Below, one piece after another: positions 27,701-35,789 of a DNA stretch of 64,000 bases. The notes under the pieces are model-generated. The model did no database searches, had not been told where the DNA came from, and saw only the letters and a list, made by a program, of their open reading frames with translations. Made by a program: the position numbers and the translations under genes. This DNA comes from Flavobacterium microcysteis (GTDB taxonomy: Bacteria; Bacteroidota; Bacteroidia; Flavobacteriales; Flavobacteriaceae): assembly GCF_006385255.1 (NCBI RefSeq), contig NZ_VFJE01000056.1, positions 620,001 to 684,000 on the forward strand, in the 5' to 3' direction. The number at the start of each line of letters is the position of its first letter. Position 1 is the first letter of the stretch.

Positions 27701-30700
27701 ATATGCATTGAGAATTTCTCAAGGAGGAGCTTACAACTCAGCAAGTGCTAACCATACAATCAAATTCGGGGATGGTGTGTCAAATGACAGCAGTACTACA
27801 GGAAGTAACGGATTCTATGTGTATCTTTTCCCGGGAAGTTTCCTTTACGGTTTAGGAAATGTTACTGTAGATGCTGGAATTATTGGAACGAATAGATTTG
27901 TAAGAACAAATAGTACAACGCCAATTAAAGGTAACTTGAATATTATTTCAGGAGATTACCAAATGGGTAATGGACACCATTTAGCTGGAAACCTTATTAA
28001 TAATGGTATCTTGACAGCAGGAAGTGTATTAAATATCAATGATTATAATGGTGCTGCTGTAGCATCTACAAATCCTCAGACTATTTCCGGATCTGGTGTT
28101 TTCAGAAATTCAGCAACTACTACTACTGCTAACTTGACATCTCTGACAGTTAACAATTCTAATGCAACAGGATTAACTATAGATGTTCCTTTATCAATCA
28201 GCGGTACATTAACGCTTACAAGTGGAAAAGTTAATACGACTAACGTTAATTTACTAACATTAGGAACGGCTACAGCTGCTGGAACATTAGTAGGAGGAAG
28301 CGCTACAGCTTATGTAAACGGGCCGTTGGCAAGAACTGTCATTAGCGGTAACTCGAATACTACTTACCAACATTTCCCAGTAGGAAAGGCGGCTTATGCA
28401 CCAATTTGGTTAGCACCGGCTACTACAGCGGTTTCTAACTTTAAAGCAGAAGCTTTTGATTCTAATACAGGTACAGCAGATGTAAGTTTGCTTAATTTAT
28501 CTGCAACAAGAAGATGGGAAATTCCTTTAATGTCTGGTACAATTAATGACATGAATGTAAGATTAGGAGATGCTTCGATTGTAAGTACTAGCATCCCGGT
28601 TCAAGCACTTACTCCAGCAGGTGTTTATACAAATGCTTTTGGAAGTCTTGCTACTTATGCAGCAGGAACTGCGGGAGCTCCTAATACTACACAGTCTAAT
28701 TTGCCTATTTCTGCTGCAAATTTCACAGGATATGTTTCTTTTGCAGATTCTAATTCTTGTAGCGGTACTCCAAATCCAGGAAACACTGTAGCTTCTTCTA
28801 CTTCAATTTGTGCTGGTGCTTCAGTAGCGCTAAGTTTGCAAAATGCTGTTTCTGGTTCAGGAGTTACTTACCAATGGAAAAGCTCAACAGACGGAACTGT
28901 TTATAATGATATCGCAGCAGCTAACGGACCTACTTTGACTGTAGTGCCAACAGTAGCTACTTATTATGAGTGCGTAGTAACATGTTCTGCTGGGCCAGCT
29001 ACAGGAACTTCAACTCCTGTACAAATTGTTTTCACTCATCAGGTTGCAACAAATACGCCTGCAACACGTTGTGGAACAGGAACTGTTCAGTTAGCAGCTA
29101 CACCAAGTGCAGGTGCTACTATCAATTGGTATGCTGCGGCAGCCGGAGGTGCTGCGTTGGGAACTGGAAATACTTTTACAACCCCATCGATTTCTGCAAC
29201 AACAACTTATTATGCTGCTGCCGAAATATCTACACCTCCTGCGGCTAATACGTTAGGTGCTGGAGCAACAAATTCAACTACTGTAGGACAAACTTTCTTC
29301 CCTGGAAGTTGGGGAGGAACTAAGACTCAGTATATTATTAGAGCATCTGAGCTTAATGCTGCAGGTTTTTCAGGTATATCTAATTTTACCAGTTTAGGAT
29401 TTGAGCCTACAACTTCAGGTCAAACTTACCAAGGATTTACTGTGTCGTTGGCGCATACATCAGCAGCTACAGCTCCAACAACTACTTTTATTAATTCAGG
29501 ACTGACTCAGGTATATGTTGGAACTGGAACTAATGGTGGATTTACACCGGTAATTAACACGGTAAATACTTTAGCTTTTGGTACTGGTGCAGGCTCAACT
29601 TCAGTGTTCAGCTGGGATGGTACTTCTAATATTCTTGTTACGATCTCATGGAGTAGTGTTCCAAGTGCTACAACTTCTTCAGCTTCTTCTTTGAAAGTAG
29701 ATGATGTTGGATTCGTGGCATCAGCTTACAGACAGAGAGACAGTGCTACTCCGGCAGCGATGTTGTCAGAAACCGATGTAAGTAGTACAACCAATTTCAG
29801 ACCTAAATTTATAATCAACGGACAATCTATCTGTTCTTCACCTAGAATTCCTGTTGTTGCTACTGTAACGACTGCACCAACTTTTACCTTGAGTGGTAAT
29901 CCGGCTGCTGTTTGTGGTGGTACTCCTACTGCTGCGGTAACAATTACTGCAGGCGCAGCAGATTATGATACTTATGTATGGTCGCCTTCTACGGGTGTTT
30001 CCGGAAATGCTGTTTCAGGATGGATATTTAATACGTCGGCTGCTACTACCTATACGCTTACTGCTAGTAATTCTGTATCAGGTTGTGCGGTTATAGCAAC
30101 AGTAAATGTTACTATAAATTCAACACCTCCGGCAATTGCGATAACGCCTGATTTGCCTACAGTTTGTGCGGGCAGTATTCAGCCGTTAACAGTGTCAGGA
30201 GCAGTGTACTCTGTTCTTTCTGGAGCTGGTACAACTACATCTGGATCTAGTTCTACTTCAGCAACATTAGGGCCAAACCCATTACAGGCTTATTATGGAG
30301 GTACAAAACAACAGTGGATTTATACTGCTGCTGAATTGACAGCTTTAGGTTTTGTTCCAAATACAGCAATTAATGGTATAAAACTAGAATTAGTTACAGC
30401 TAATACTAGTTATGCTCTTACTAATCTTGTTATAAAGATGAAAAACTCTGCTACGGCAAGCTTCCCTTCTAATACATCTTGGGAGACTGGTATGACAACA
30501 GTTAAGGCTGCTTCTAGTTATACTCCGGTAGTAGGTTTGAATAGTTTCGTGTTAGATGCTCCGTTTACTTGGAATGGTACTGATAACTTGATTATCGAAA
30601 TGAACTATACTAACAATAATGGTGGTAATACGACTACTTATAATACTGCTAAGCATAGTCCTACAACTTTTGTAAGTACTATTTTCTACAGATCAGACAA

Positions 30701-31853
30701 TGTAGCTGTAGCTTTAATGGATGCTTATGCAATGACGGCAAACTATACGTATAGTGCTAGAACTGATATTACTTTCGACTTATTGCATGCAATAACTTGG
30801 ACATCAACAGGAACAGGCGACTTGTTTACGGATGCAGCTGCCACGGTTCCTTACGTTGCTGGAAGTGCTGCACCAAAAGTTTACGCTAAGCCGTTAACTA
30901 ACACTACATATACAGCTACAGCCTCAATTGGAACTTGTACTTCATCAGATACTAATTTAGTGACTGTTACGCCAGCCGTAACTCCTAACTTTGCTGAAAT
31001 CGGAACAATCTGTCAAACAGCTACAGCTCCAACTCTTGGAACGACTTCTCCAAACGGAATTACCGGAACATGGAATCCTGCAACGGTTAATATGACTACA
31101 AGCGGAAGTTATGTATTTACTCCTGCTGTTGGACAATGTGCGACAACTCAAACATTGAATGTTGTTATTGTTTCATCAACTACCCCTAATTTTGCTCCAA
31201 TCGCAGCTATATGCCAGGGATCAACAGCTCCAACATTGGCGACAACGTCTCCAAATGGAATTACAGGAACATGGAATCCAGCAACAATCAGCAATACAGC
31301 TAGTGGAAGCTATGTGTTTACACCAGCTGTTGGACAATGTGCTACAACTCAAACGTTGAATGTAACTGTAACAGTTACTCCAGCTCCAACAGGTACTTCT
31401 CCACAAGATTTCCCTACAGGTGCGACATTGGCTAGTTTTGCAGTTACTGGTACTGGAATTGTATGGTATGATTCAAGTACATTAGGAAACATATTGCCAG
31501 CTACAACTCCATTAGTTTCAGGAACTACTTACTATGCAGCCCAAACAGTTGGTGGTTGCGAAAGTGTTCTGAGATTGCCGGTACAAGCTGGAACGATGCT
31601 TAATGTAGGCGGTTTCGATAATGCAAACTTTAAGTACTATCCAAACCCTGTAAACAATATCTTAACTGTATCTTACAGCGAAGCCATAACAGGTCTTAAG
31701 CTTTACAATATGGTAGGTCAGCAGCTGATGACTAAATCAGTAAATGCAAATGAAACACAAATTGATATGTCTCATTTGCCAGCAGGATCTTATTTATTAG
31801 AAGTATCTGCAGGCAACAAGTCTAAGATGGTTAAACTATTGAAAAATCAATAA
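24750..31853 (+). CDS. giant T9SS cargo surface protein (2367 aa)
   Basis: The N terminus is an extended leader: about 38 polar residues, a hydrophobic core near 40-50, and a likely cut after VWAQ58. Then follow a β-rich N-terminal domain, an FN3-like domain (~308-393) and two regions that each open with a GNWNxxxTW motif (~400 and ~764). These lead into long Thr/Ser/Gly/Asn-rich stretches like beta-solenoid adhesins. Next come Ig-like segments (~1345-1490) and two copies of a domain with a YGGTK/WGGTK...Q.I..A.EL..GF motif (~1498-1692, ~1820-2011), then two 67-residue tandem repeats (~2078-2211). The last ~80 residues (YYPNPVNNILTVSY, then MVKLLKNQ) are a type A T9SS sorting signal. It is expected to be exported by Sec, then T9SS, and attached to or released from the surface. 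An adhesin or structural role is likely; no enzyme domain was recognised. Confidence 0.85.
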   Translation: MMNYYTLSSFRKPSKLRKGIENLADPRPDSISHGARPSWISLFLIVMLMAMNHSVWAQNSANYTFATSTTGSLALDMNGGAIDMSTGTTQLVGAGLDATASAVTNIGFDFHFMGNRFTQFSVQEDGILQLGATAAPTNTYTLTGGSATSPRLSAFNADLRTGLTTGKIHYKVSGTAPNRVLVVEFQNMQLFYTSTTSVAATSTWQMRLYEKGNVEYVYGAMSAVDIGTTAGNRAPSIGFATGTATGSFASILYAGNTVSVTNPYAANPTVAALGAIANLDSSANGSRRVYQLIPPGNPGNALATVIPPPTFLSFSSVGGGSMTLNWAESSPNIDVVKYVILRSSDGGATYTQAGIVNVGTTTYNATGLTPSTTYSWRVYAISEGGKSTNLEDVQATNPPGTFTSVATGNWNSPATWDAGSVPNSFDNAVVSAGNTVTLDVTGLTINNLSVQGTLAYGTTPTNFTVNGNLTVASGSLLNVFNGTTGKTLTVAGNITNNGVIDVSIGSTTAGNLTLSGTAPQTVSGSGIFSTGVIRNLTFSNTDAVNTPNINWLINDVKVAYNLNLTGARINLGTNKMAFGVAAAGNTLTAPAGTGFLPGAKFSRWWSATATGSAITAGTDPTTTTSRYPFINSAGANRSMYITRTNATGAVAGELAVVYNDASGVTTGLAVADGAYTVSDRYNGNWVVSNEGTPVSSSSYTVVLLAQNAFPALANGNARVMFANAAIGGAHQNGTTTPGAQRITVSQTDLLSAPLYIGVSSSDIPFISVANGNWNTAATWNKNAVPGAADTVTIANNTTVALDGTNTITGLSVATGGTLNAATGSLNFASLTNSGTVNVSGASLTASGTVTNNNIMSVTSGSLNVTGASTTGITNGASATLTVGGGTINLSAAGANNRTFANNGIMTVTSGTVNVFGNMVHNGGSTFNQSGGNINIDGNDAGSATNSVASGTHLLNITANAVTNLSLTGGTITIVDPPQSSSTSTYALRISQGGAYNSASANHTIKFGDGVSNDSSTTGSNGFYVYLFPGSFLYGLGNVTVDAGIIGTNRFVRTNSTTPIKGNLNIISGDYQMGNGHHLAGNLINNGILTAGSVLNINDYNGAAVASTNPQTISGSGVFRNSATTTTANLTSLTVNNSNATGLTIDVPLSISGTLTLTSGKVNTTNVNLLTLGTATAAGTLVGGSATAYVNGPLARTVISGNSNTTYQHFPVGKAAYAPIWLAPATTAVSNFKAEAFDSNTGTADVSLLNLSATRRWEIPLMSGTINDMNVRLGDASIVSTSIPVQALTPAGVYTNAFGSLATYAAGTAGAPNTTQSNLPISAANFTGYVSFADSNSCSGTPNPGNTVASSTSICAGASVALSLQNAVSGSGVTYQWKSSTDGTVYNDIAAANGPTLTVVPTVATYYECVVTCSAGPATGTSTPVQIVFTHQVATNTPATRCGTGTVQLAATPSAGATINWYAAAAGGAALGTGNTFTTPSISATTTYYAAAEISTPPAANTLGAGATNSTTVGQTFFPGSWGGTKTQYIIRASELNAAGFSGISNFTSLGFEPTTSGQTYQGFTVSLAHTSAATAPTTTFINSGLTQVYVGTGTNGGFTPVINTVNTLAFGTGAGSTSVFSWDGTSNILVTISWSSVPSATTSSASSLKVDDVGFVASAYRQRDSATPAAMLSETDVSSTTNFRPKFIINGQSICSSPRIPVVATVTTAPTFTLSGNPAAVCGGTPTAAVTITAGAADYDTYVWSPSTGVSGNAVSGWIFNTSAATTYTLTASNSVSGCAVIATVNVTINSTPPAIAITPDLPTVCAGSIQPLTVSGAVYSVLSGAGTTTSGSSSTSATLGPNPLQAYYGGTKQQWIYTAAELTALGFVPNTAINGIKLELVTANTSYALTNLVIKMKNSATASFPSNTSWETGMTTVKAASSYTPVVGLNSFVLDAPFTWNGTDNLIIEMNYTNNNGGNTTTYNTAKHSPTTFVSTIFYRSDNVAVALMDAYAMTANYTYSARTDITFDLLHAITWTSTGTGDLFTDAAATVPYVAGSAAPKVYAKPLTNTTYTATASIGTCTSSDTNLVTVTPAVTPNFAEIGTICQTATAPTLGTTSPNGITGTWNPATVNMTTSGSYVFTPAVGQCATTQTLNVVIVSSTTPNFAPIAAICQGSTAPTLATTSPNGITGTWNPATISNTASGSYVFTPAVGQCATTQTLNVTVTVTPAPTGTSPQDFPTGATLASFAVTGTGIVWYDSSTLGNILPATTPLVSGTTYYAAQTVGGCESVLRLPVQAGTMLNVGGFDNANFKYYPNPVNNILTVSYSEAITGLKLYNMVGQQLMTKSVNANETQIDMSHLPAGSYLLEVSAGNKSKMVKLLKNQ
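30981..31382 (+). repeat. two in-frame 201-bp tandem repeats
   Basis: Copies at 30981-31181 and 31182-31382 encode 67-residue units sharing TSPNGITGTWNPAT and YVFTPAVGQCATTQTLNV. Each has two Cys. The repeats are in frame, so copy number could vary by recombination. Confidence 0.8.
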
Positions 31854-31875
31854 TCAGTTTTATTGACATAAAATG

Positions 31876-31901
31876 AAAAGCCTCCTTCGGGAGGCTTTTT
31901 T
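31876..31901 (+). terminator. terminator of the giant T9SS gene
   Basis: AAAAGCCTCC/GGAGGCTTTT forms a 10-bp stem closed by a stable TTCG tetraloop and followed by T. Confidence 0.93.
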
Positions 31902-32061
31902 GTTTAAGAAAGAACTTACATTTTTTAAGAGATAAAGTTATTTTTGTTAAGTTAACAAAGGAATTTTATTGTTAAAAAAAGAAGTCAAATCCGATAAAAG
32001 TTTGTTTTTTTTCGTCTAATAGCATAAAATTTGGTTTCTTAACAAAAAGGTAATGAGAATG

Positions 32062-32093
32062 TTTAATATTCTATTAACGAATTGTTAACTTTG
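32062..32093 (+). promoter_or_regulatory. candidate promoter and inverted repeat upstream of the second T9SS gene
   Basis: TTTA at 32062-32065 (one mismatch to TTTG), 20 bp, then TAACTTTG at 32086-32093. The palindrome TTAAC-N5-GTTAA (32074-32088) overlaps the -7 box and could be an operator. Several further TTAAC/GTTAA copies lie within 150 bp upstream. Confidence 0.45.
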
Positions 32094-32116
32094 TAGCTCA
32101 CTTTATCCACTAATGA

Positions 32117-35100
32117 ATGAAAACAACTTTACGATTACAATTTTCTAAAGCATTAATAATAGTAATGCTTGGTTTTTTTAATATAGGATATGCTCAATAC
32201 TATCCTATGAATGGAGGTAATTATTCGCAGGATTTTGCTGATATAGCAAACTGGACTAATAATTTTGCATCAGGAGTAGGTGCGTCTAACTGGTCTGCTG
32301 TAGTTGCAAATAGCTCAGGAACTATACCTGATGGTAAAAAGACCACAAAATCATCAGCAACATTTACAACTAGTACAGCAGGAGGTGTCCAAAAAGGTTC
32401 AGGAGCACTACTTTTTTTGTCAACAGGTTCTGCAGCCAATGGTGAAGCGGTTGCGGTAGATTTGTTGCTTGATTTTACAGGTTCAAATGCAGGGACATTA
32501 AGTTTTGATTGGGTTGCTGTAGATAATGGTAACGGGACAAGACCAACATCCTTAAGAGTTTATTATAGTGTAGATAATGTTAACTTTACGGAGCTTACTG
32601 ATGCGCAGGTTTTAGAAAAAACAAGTGCTTCTTCGGGCTCGATAACTAACATTCAATTGCCAACGGCTTTTAATAATATAGCTACGGCAAGATTAAGATT
32701 TTACAACCATGCAGGTTCAGCTACTGGAGGAGGAAACAGAGATAAGATTTCTATTGACAACTTACTTGTAACTTCAACCAGTTCTTCTTTACCGGCAGTG
32801 TTAACAAGTGTAACAGAGTTAACAGATTTTGGTTCTGTAAATGTAGGTTCAGTATCAGGCAATGGTTCTTTTACGGTGTCAGGAACAAACTTAATTGCAA
32901 ATATCAATGTGGCTGCTCCTTCAGCTAATTTTCAACTAAGCCTTGACGGTACTAGTGGTTGGGGTAGTTCAGTGACAATTCCTTTTGGCTCAGGAACCGT
33001 TACAAATGTTCCTGTATATGCCAGATTCTCTCCGCAATCATCAGGTTTGAAAAGCGGATCTGTTACCGTGAATTCTAATACAGCAACACAAAAAACAGTT
33101 TCTGTGTCTGGTACAGGTGTTTTTCCTTCGCCTGTTGCTGCTAACGCTACTTTAGTTGGATCAAATGGTTTTACTGCAAATTGGTCTAATGTAAGTATCG
33201 CCACATCCTATGCTTTAGATGTATATTCAATAGTAACCGGACCTCCTGCAACAGATTTGTTTATCTCTGAATATGTAGAAGGATCAAGCAGTAACAAAGC
33301 AATTGAAATCTACAATGGAACAGGAGCGCCAGTAGATTTAAGTAACTATTCTTTAAGAAAGCAATCTAACGGAAGTGGTTCTTATGGAGGGAATTTAGCT
33401 CTTTCAGGTACGTTAAATAATGGTGAAGTTTATATAATAGCGAATTCAGGCTCAAATGCTTCTATCTTGGCGGTTGCAGATGTTACTTTAACTAGTTCTC
33501 CGATGGATTTCAACGGAAATGATGCCGTAGGATTATTTAAGAATGGAAACCAAATTGATGAAGTTGGAGTGTTTAATCAGTCAGCAAATTGGGGTCTTGA
33601 TGTTACTTTAAGAAGAAAATCATCAATACTATCTCCGGTTGTTCCTTATAGTGCTGCAAATTGGGATAGCTATACGACCGACACAATCGATGGTTTAGGA
33701 ACGCATGCCTTTGACTCAGCAGCAACTGTAGTATATGCTATTCAAAATCAAAATGTAGGAAACGTAACATCATATCCTGTTTCAGGACTGGCACAAGGTA
33801 TTACATACCACTATGTAGTTCGTGCTATTTCAGGAAGCGATGTTTCTCCAAATTCAAATAGTATTGATGTTACTACAACATCTACAATCACAACATGGAA
33901 CGGAGTGGCTTGGTCAAACGGGACGCCTTCTGCATCCCTTGATGCTATTATAGCAGGAAATTACTCTACAGGTGCGGCAGCTCCACAAGGTGCATTTACA
34001 GCTAAATCATTAGTAGTTAACTCAGGAGTATTTACTGTGGCGTCTGGAACTTCATTGACTGTTGAAAATGCAATTGCGAATAATGCAGGTGTAAACAATT
34101 TTATTGTTGAGAGCGGTGCCAATTTAATCCAGGCTAATGCTGTTGCCAATACAGGATCAATCAAAGTAAAAAGAAGCAGTAACCCATTGTACCGTTTTGA
34201 CTATACTTTATGGTCATCTCCTGTAATCGGACAAAACCTAAAAGCTTTCTCTTCAGCAACACTTTCAAACAGATTTTATACGTACAATACTGCAATGGGC
34301 ACAAATGGTGATTACGAAGCTATTTTCCCTACGCAAAATGAAGGAACTTATAGCTTTGAAGCAGGAAAAGGATACCTAATCAGAACTCCCGATTCACATC
34401 CGGCCTATGTTGAAGGCAATCCAGGAACTGCTATCAATGCAGAATTTGCCGGAGTTCCATACAATCAAAGTGTAAATGTAGCACTTTCAAATGCCACTAC
34501 AGGTTTTAACCTTGTTGGAAACCCTTATCCGTCTGCGATTTCAATTGCACAATTGTTTTCTTCTAACACAGATGCAATTGACGGGACAATCTGGTTCTGG
34601 AGAAAAAGAAATGGTGCTGTAGGAAGCGGTTATGCTACTTCAACAGGAGTAGGAGTAACAAGCGCTCAGCCAGAAGCTGCTGCTTTAAATCCAAATGGTG
34701 TGATTAGTGCAGGTCAAGGATTTTTCGTAAAAGTAAAATCAGGTGCTACTCAAAACACATTGAACTTTACTAATGCGCTTCGTTCTGCAACTACAGGAGG
34801 TTCCTTCTTTAGAAATTCCAATACAGAAGTGGAAAAACACAGAATCTGGTTAAACCTTTCTAACGGAACTGACGTTGTTGGGCAAACTTTGCTAGGTTAT
34901 ATGGCAGGTGCTACTTCAGGAGTTGATTATGGTATTGAAGGTAGGTATTTTAACGATAGTCCAGTAGCATTCACTTCTTATATAGAAAATCAAGAATTCG
35001 CAATTCAGGGAAGAAGCCTTCCATTTACATCTGATGATGTTGTTCCAATGAGCTTCAAAACAGATGTTGCCGGAAACTATACTATTGCAATTGATCATGT

Positions 35101-35503
35101 TGACGGACTTTTTGCAGGCAGTCAGGAAGTTTTCTTAAGAGACAACGTTGCAGGACAGCTTCATAATCTTAAGTTAGGCGCTTATTCATTTGCTTCTGCA
35201 GTAGGTGTATTTAACAATCGTTTTGAAGTTGTTTATAGAGCTGCTCTTGGTGTTAAGGTTCCTGCAATTTCTTCTAACAATATTGTAGTATACAAACAAA
35301 ATGGTTCTTTGGTTATCAATTCCGGAAATTACATTATGGAGAATATAGAGCTTTATGATATGAGCGGTCGTCTTATTTATATAAAAAATAATGTCGATAC
35401 TTCTTCTGCTATAATAGCTAATCTTCCTATTGCCAATCAGGTTTTGGTTGTCAAAATTACTACTGTAGAAAATGGAACTGCTAACAAAAAAATCGTTTAC
35501 TAA
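32117..35503 (+). CDS. T9SS cargo protein with lamin-tail domain (1128 aa)
   Basis: A signal peptide (cut after GYAQ27) is followed by a jelly-roll-like domain (~30-222) and an ASH-like beta domain (~227-340, TELTDFGSVNVGS). Next is an FN3-like domain whose strands are split by a lamin-tail domain (~378-535, LFISEYVEGSSSNKAIEIYNG). A long region that looks like a T9SS-associated structural part follows, including NLVGNPYPSAISI. The C terminus (LYDMSGRLIYIK to ANKKIVY) is a T9SS sorting domain. Lamin-tail domains in secreted bacterial proteins often accompany nucleases or act as binding modules; no nuclease domain is visible. It is probably a surface or extracellular binding protein. A 67-residue gene follows after 14 bp. 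Confidence 0.85.
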   Translation: MKTTLRLQFSKALIIVMLGFFNIGYAQYYPMNGGNYSQDFADIANWTNNFASGVGASNWSAVVANSSGTIPDGKKTTKSSATFTTSTAGGVQKGSGALLFLSTGSAANGEAVAVDLLLDFTGSNAGTLSFDWVAVDNGNGTRPTSLRVYYSVDNVNFTELTDAQVLEKTSASSGSITNIQLPTAFNNIATARLRFYNHAGSATGGGNRDKISIDNLLVTSTSSSLPAVLTSVTELTDFGSVNVGSVSGNGSFTVSGTNLIANINVAAPSANFQLSLDGTSGWGSSVTIPFGSGTVTNVPVYARFSPQSSGLKSGSVTVNSNTATQKTVSVSGTGVFPSPVAANATLVGSNGFTANWSNVSIATSYALDVYSIVTGPPATDLFISEYVEGSSSNKAIEIYNGTGAPVDLSNYSLRKQSNGSGSYGGNLALSGTLNNGEVYIIANSGSNASILAVADVTLTSSPMDFNGNDAVGLFKNGNQIDEVGVFNQSANWGLDVTLRRKSSILSPVVPYSAANWDSYTTDTIDGLGTHAFDSAATVVYAIQNQNVGNVTSYPVSGLAQGITYHYVVRAISGSDVSPNSNSIDVTTTSTITTWNGVAWSNGTPSASLDAIIAGNYSTGAAAPQGAFTAKSLVVNSGVFTVASGTSLTVENAIANNAGVNNFIVESGANLIQANAVANTGSIKVKRSSNPLYRFDYTLWSSPVIGQNLKAFSSATLSNRFYTYNTAMGTNGDYEAIFPTQNEGTYSFEAGKGYLIRTPDSHPAYVEGNPGTAINAEFAGVPYNQSVNVALSNATTGFNLVGNPYPSAISIAQLFSSNTDAIDGTIWFWRKRNGAVGSGYATSTGVGVTSAQPEAAALNPNGVISAGQGFFVKVKSGATQNTLNFTNALRSATTGGSFFRNSNTEVEKHRIWLNLSNGTDVVGQTLLGYMAGATSGVDYGIEGRYFNDSPVAFTSYIENQEFAIQGRSLPFTSDDVVPMSFKTDVAGNYTIAIDHVDGLFAGSQEVFLRDNVAGQLHNLKLGAYSFASAVGVFNNRFEVVYRAALGVKVPAISSNNIVVYKQNGSLVINSGNYIMENIELYDMSGRLIYIKNNVDTSSAIIANLPIANQVLVVKITTVENGTANKKIVY

Positions 35504-35517
35504 TACTCCCATCAGAT

Positions 35518-35721
35518 ATGAAAAACTCAATTACAACAAAAATATCTAGCTTGTTACTTTTATTATTCTTAAGCACAGCATCTTTTGCACAAAATCCAAC
35601 AGAAGTGCCAGATGATGAAGATCCAACGCCAGCACCTATCAACGATTATATCGTGCCAATGCTTTTGGCAGGTGTAGTTTTGGGTTACACTTTTATGAAA
35701 GGAAAAGCAAAAAAAGCTTAA
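35518..35721 (+). CDS. small exported protein with PIND-TM-KK C-terminal tail
   Basis: This 67-residue protein has a signal peptide ending TASFAQ, an acidic Pro-rich linker (NPTEVPDDEDPTPA) and a C-terminal PINDYIVPMLLAGVVLGY helix with a basic end (KGKAKKA). The order short motif, transmembrane helix, basic tail resembles the PID-type C-terminal sorting domains of small Bacteroidota proteins and, more distantly, PEP-CTERM signals. After signal-peptide removal only about 42 residues remain, mostly the tail, so it may be a membrane partner or helper of the T9SS protein 14 bp upstream. Function is unknown and no exosortase gene is in the window. Confidence 0.65.
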   Translation: MKNSITTKISSLLLLLFLSTASFAQNPTEVPDDEDPTPAPINDYIVPMLLAGVVLGYTFMKGKAKKA

Positions 35722-35740
35722 TTATTATAGTGTCAAAACA

Positions 35741-35773
35741 AAAAAAGGCTGTACATCGTACAGCCTTTTTTTT
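35741..35773. terminator. bidirectional terminator
   Basis: GGCTGTAC/GTACAGCC forms an 8-bp stem with a 3-nt loop, flanked by A6 and T8. It serves the T9SS/small-protein operon and the convergent prfC. Confidence 0.93.
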
Positions 35774-35789
35774 ATTAATGATTTTAGAT

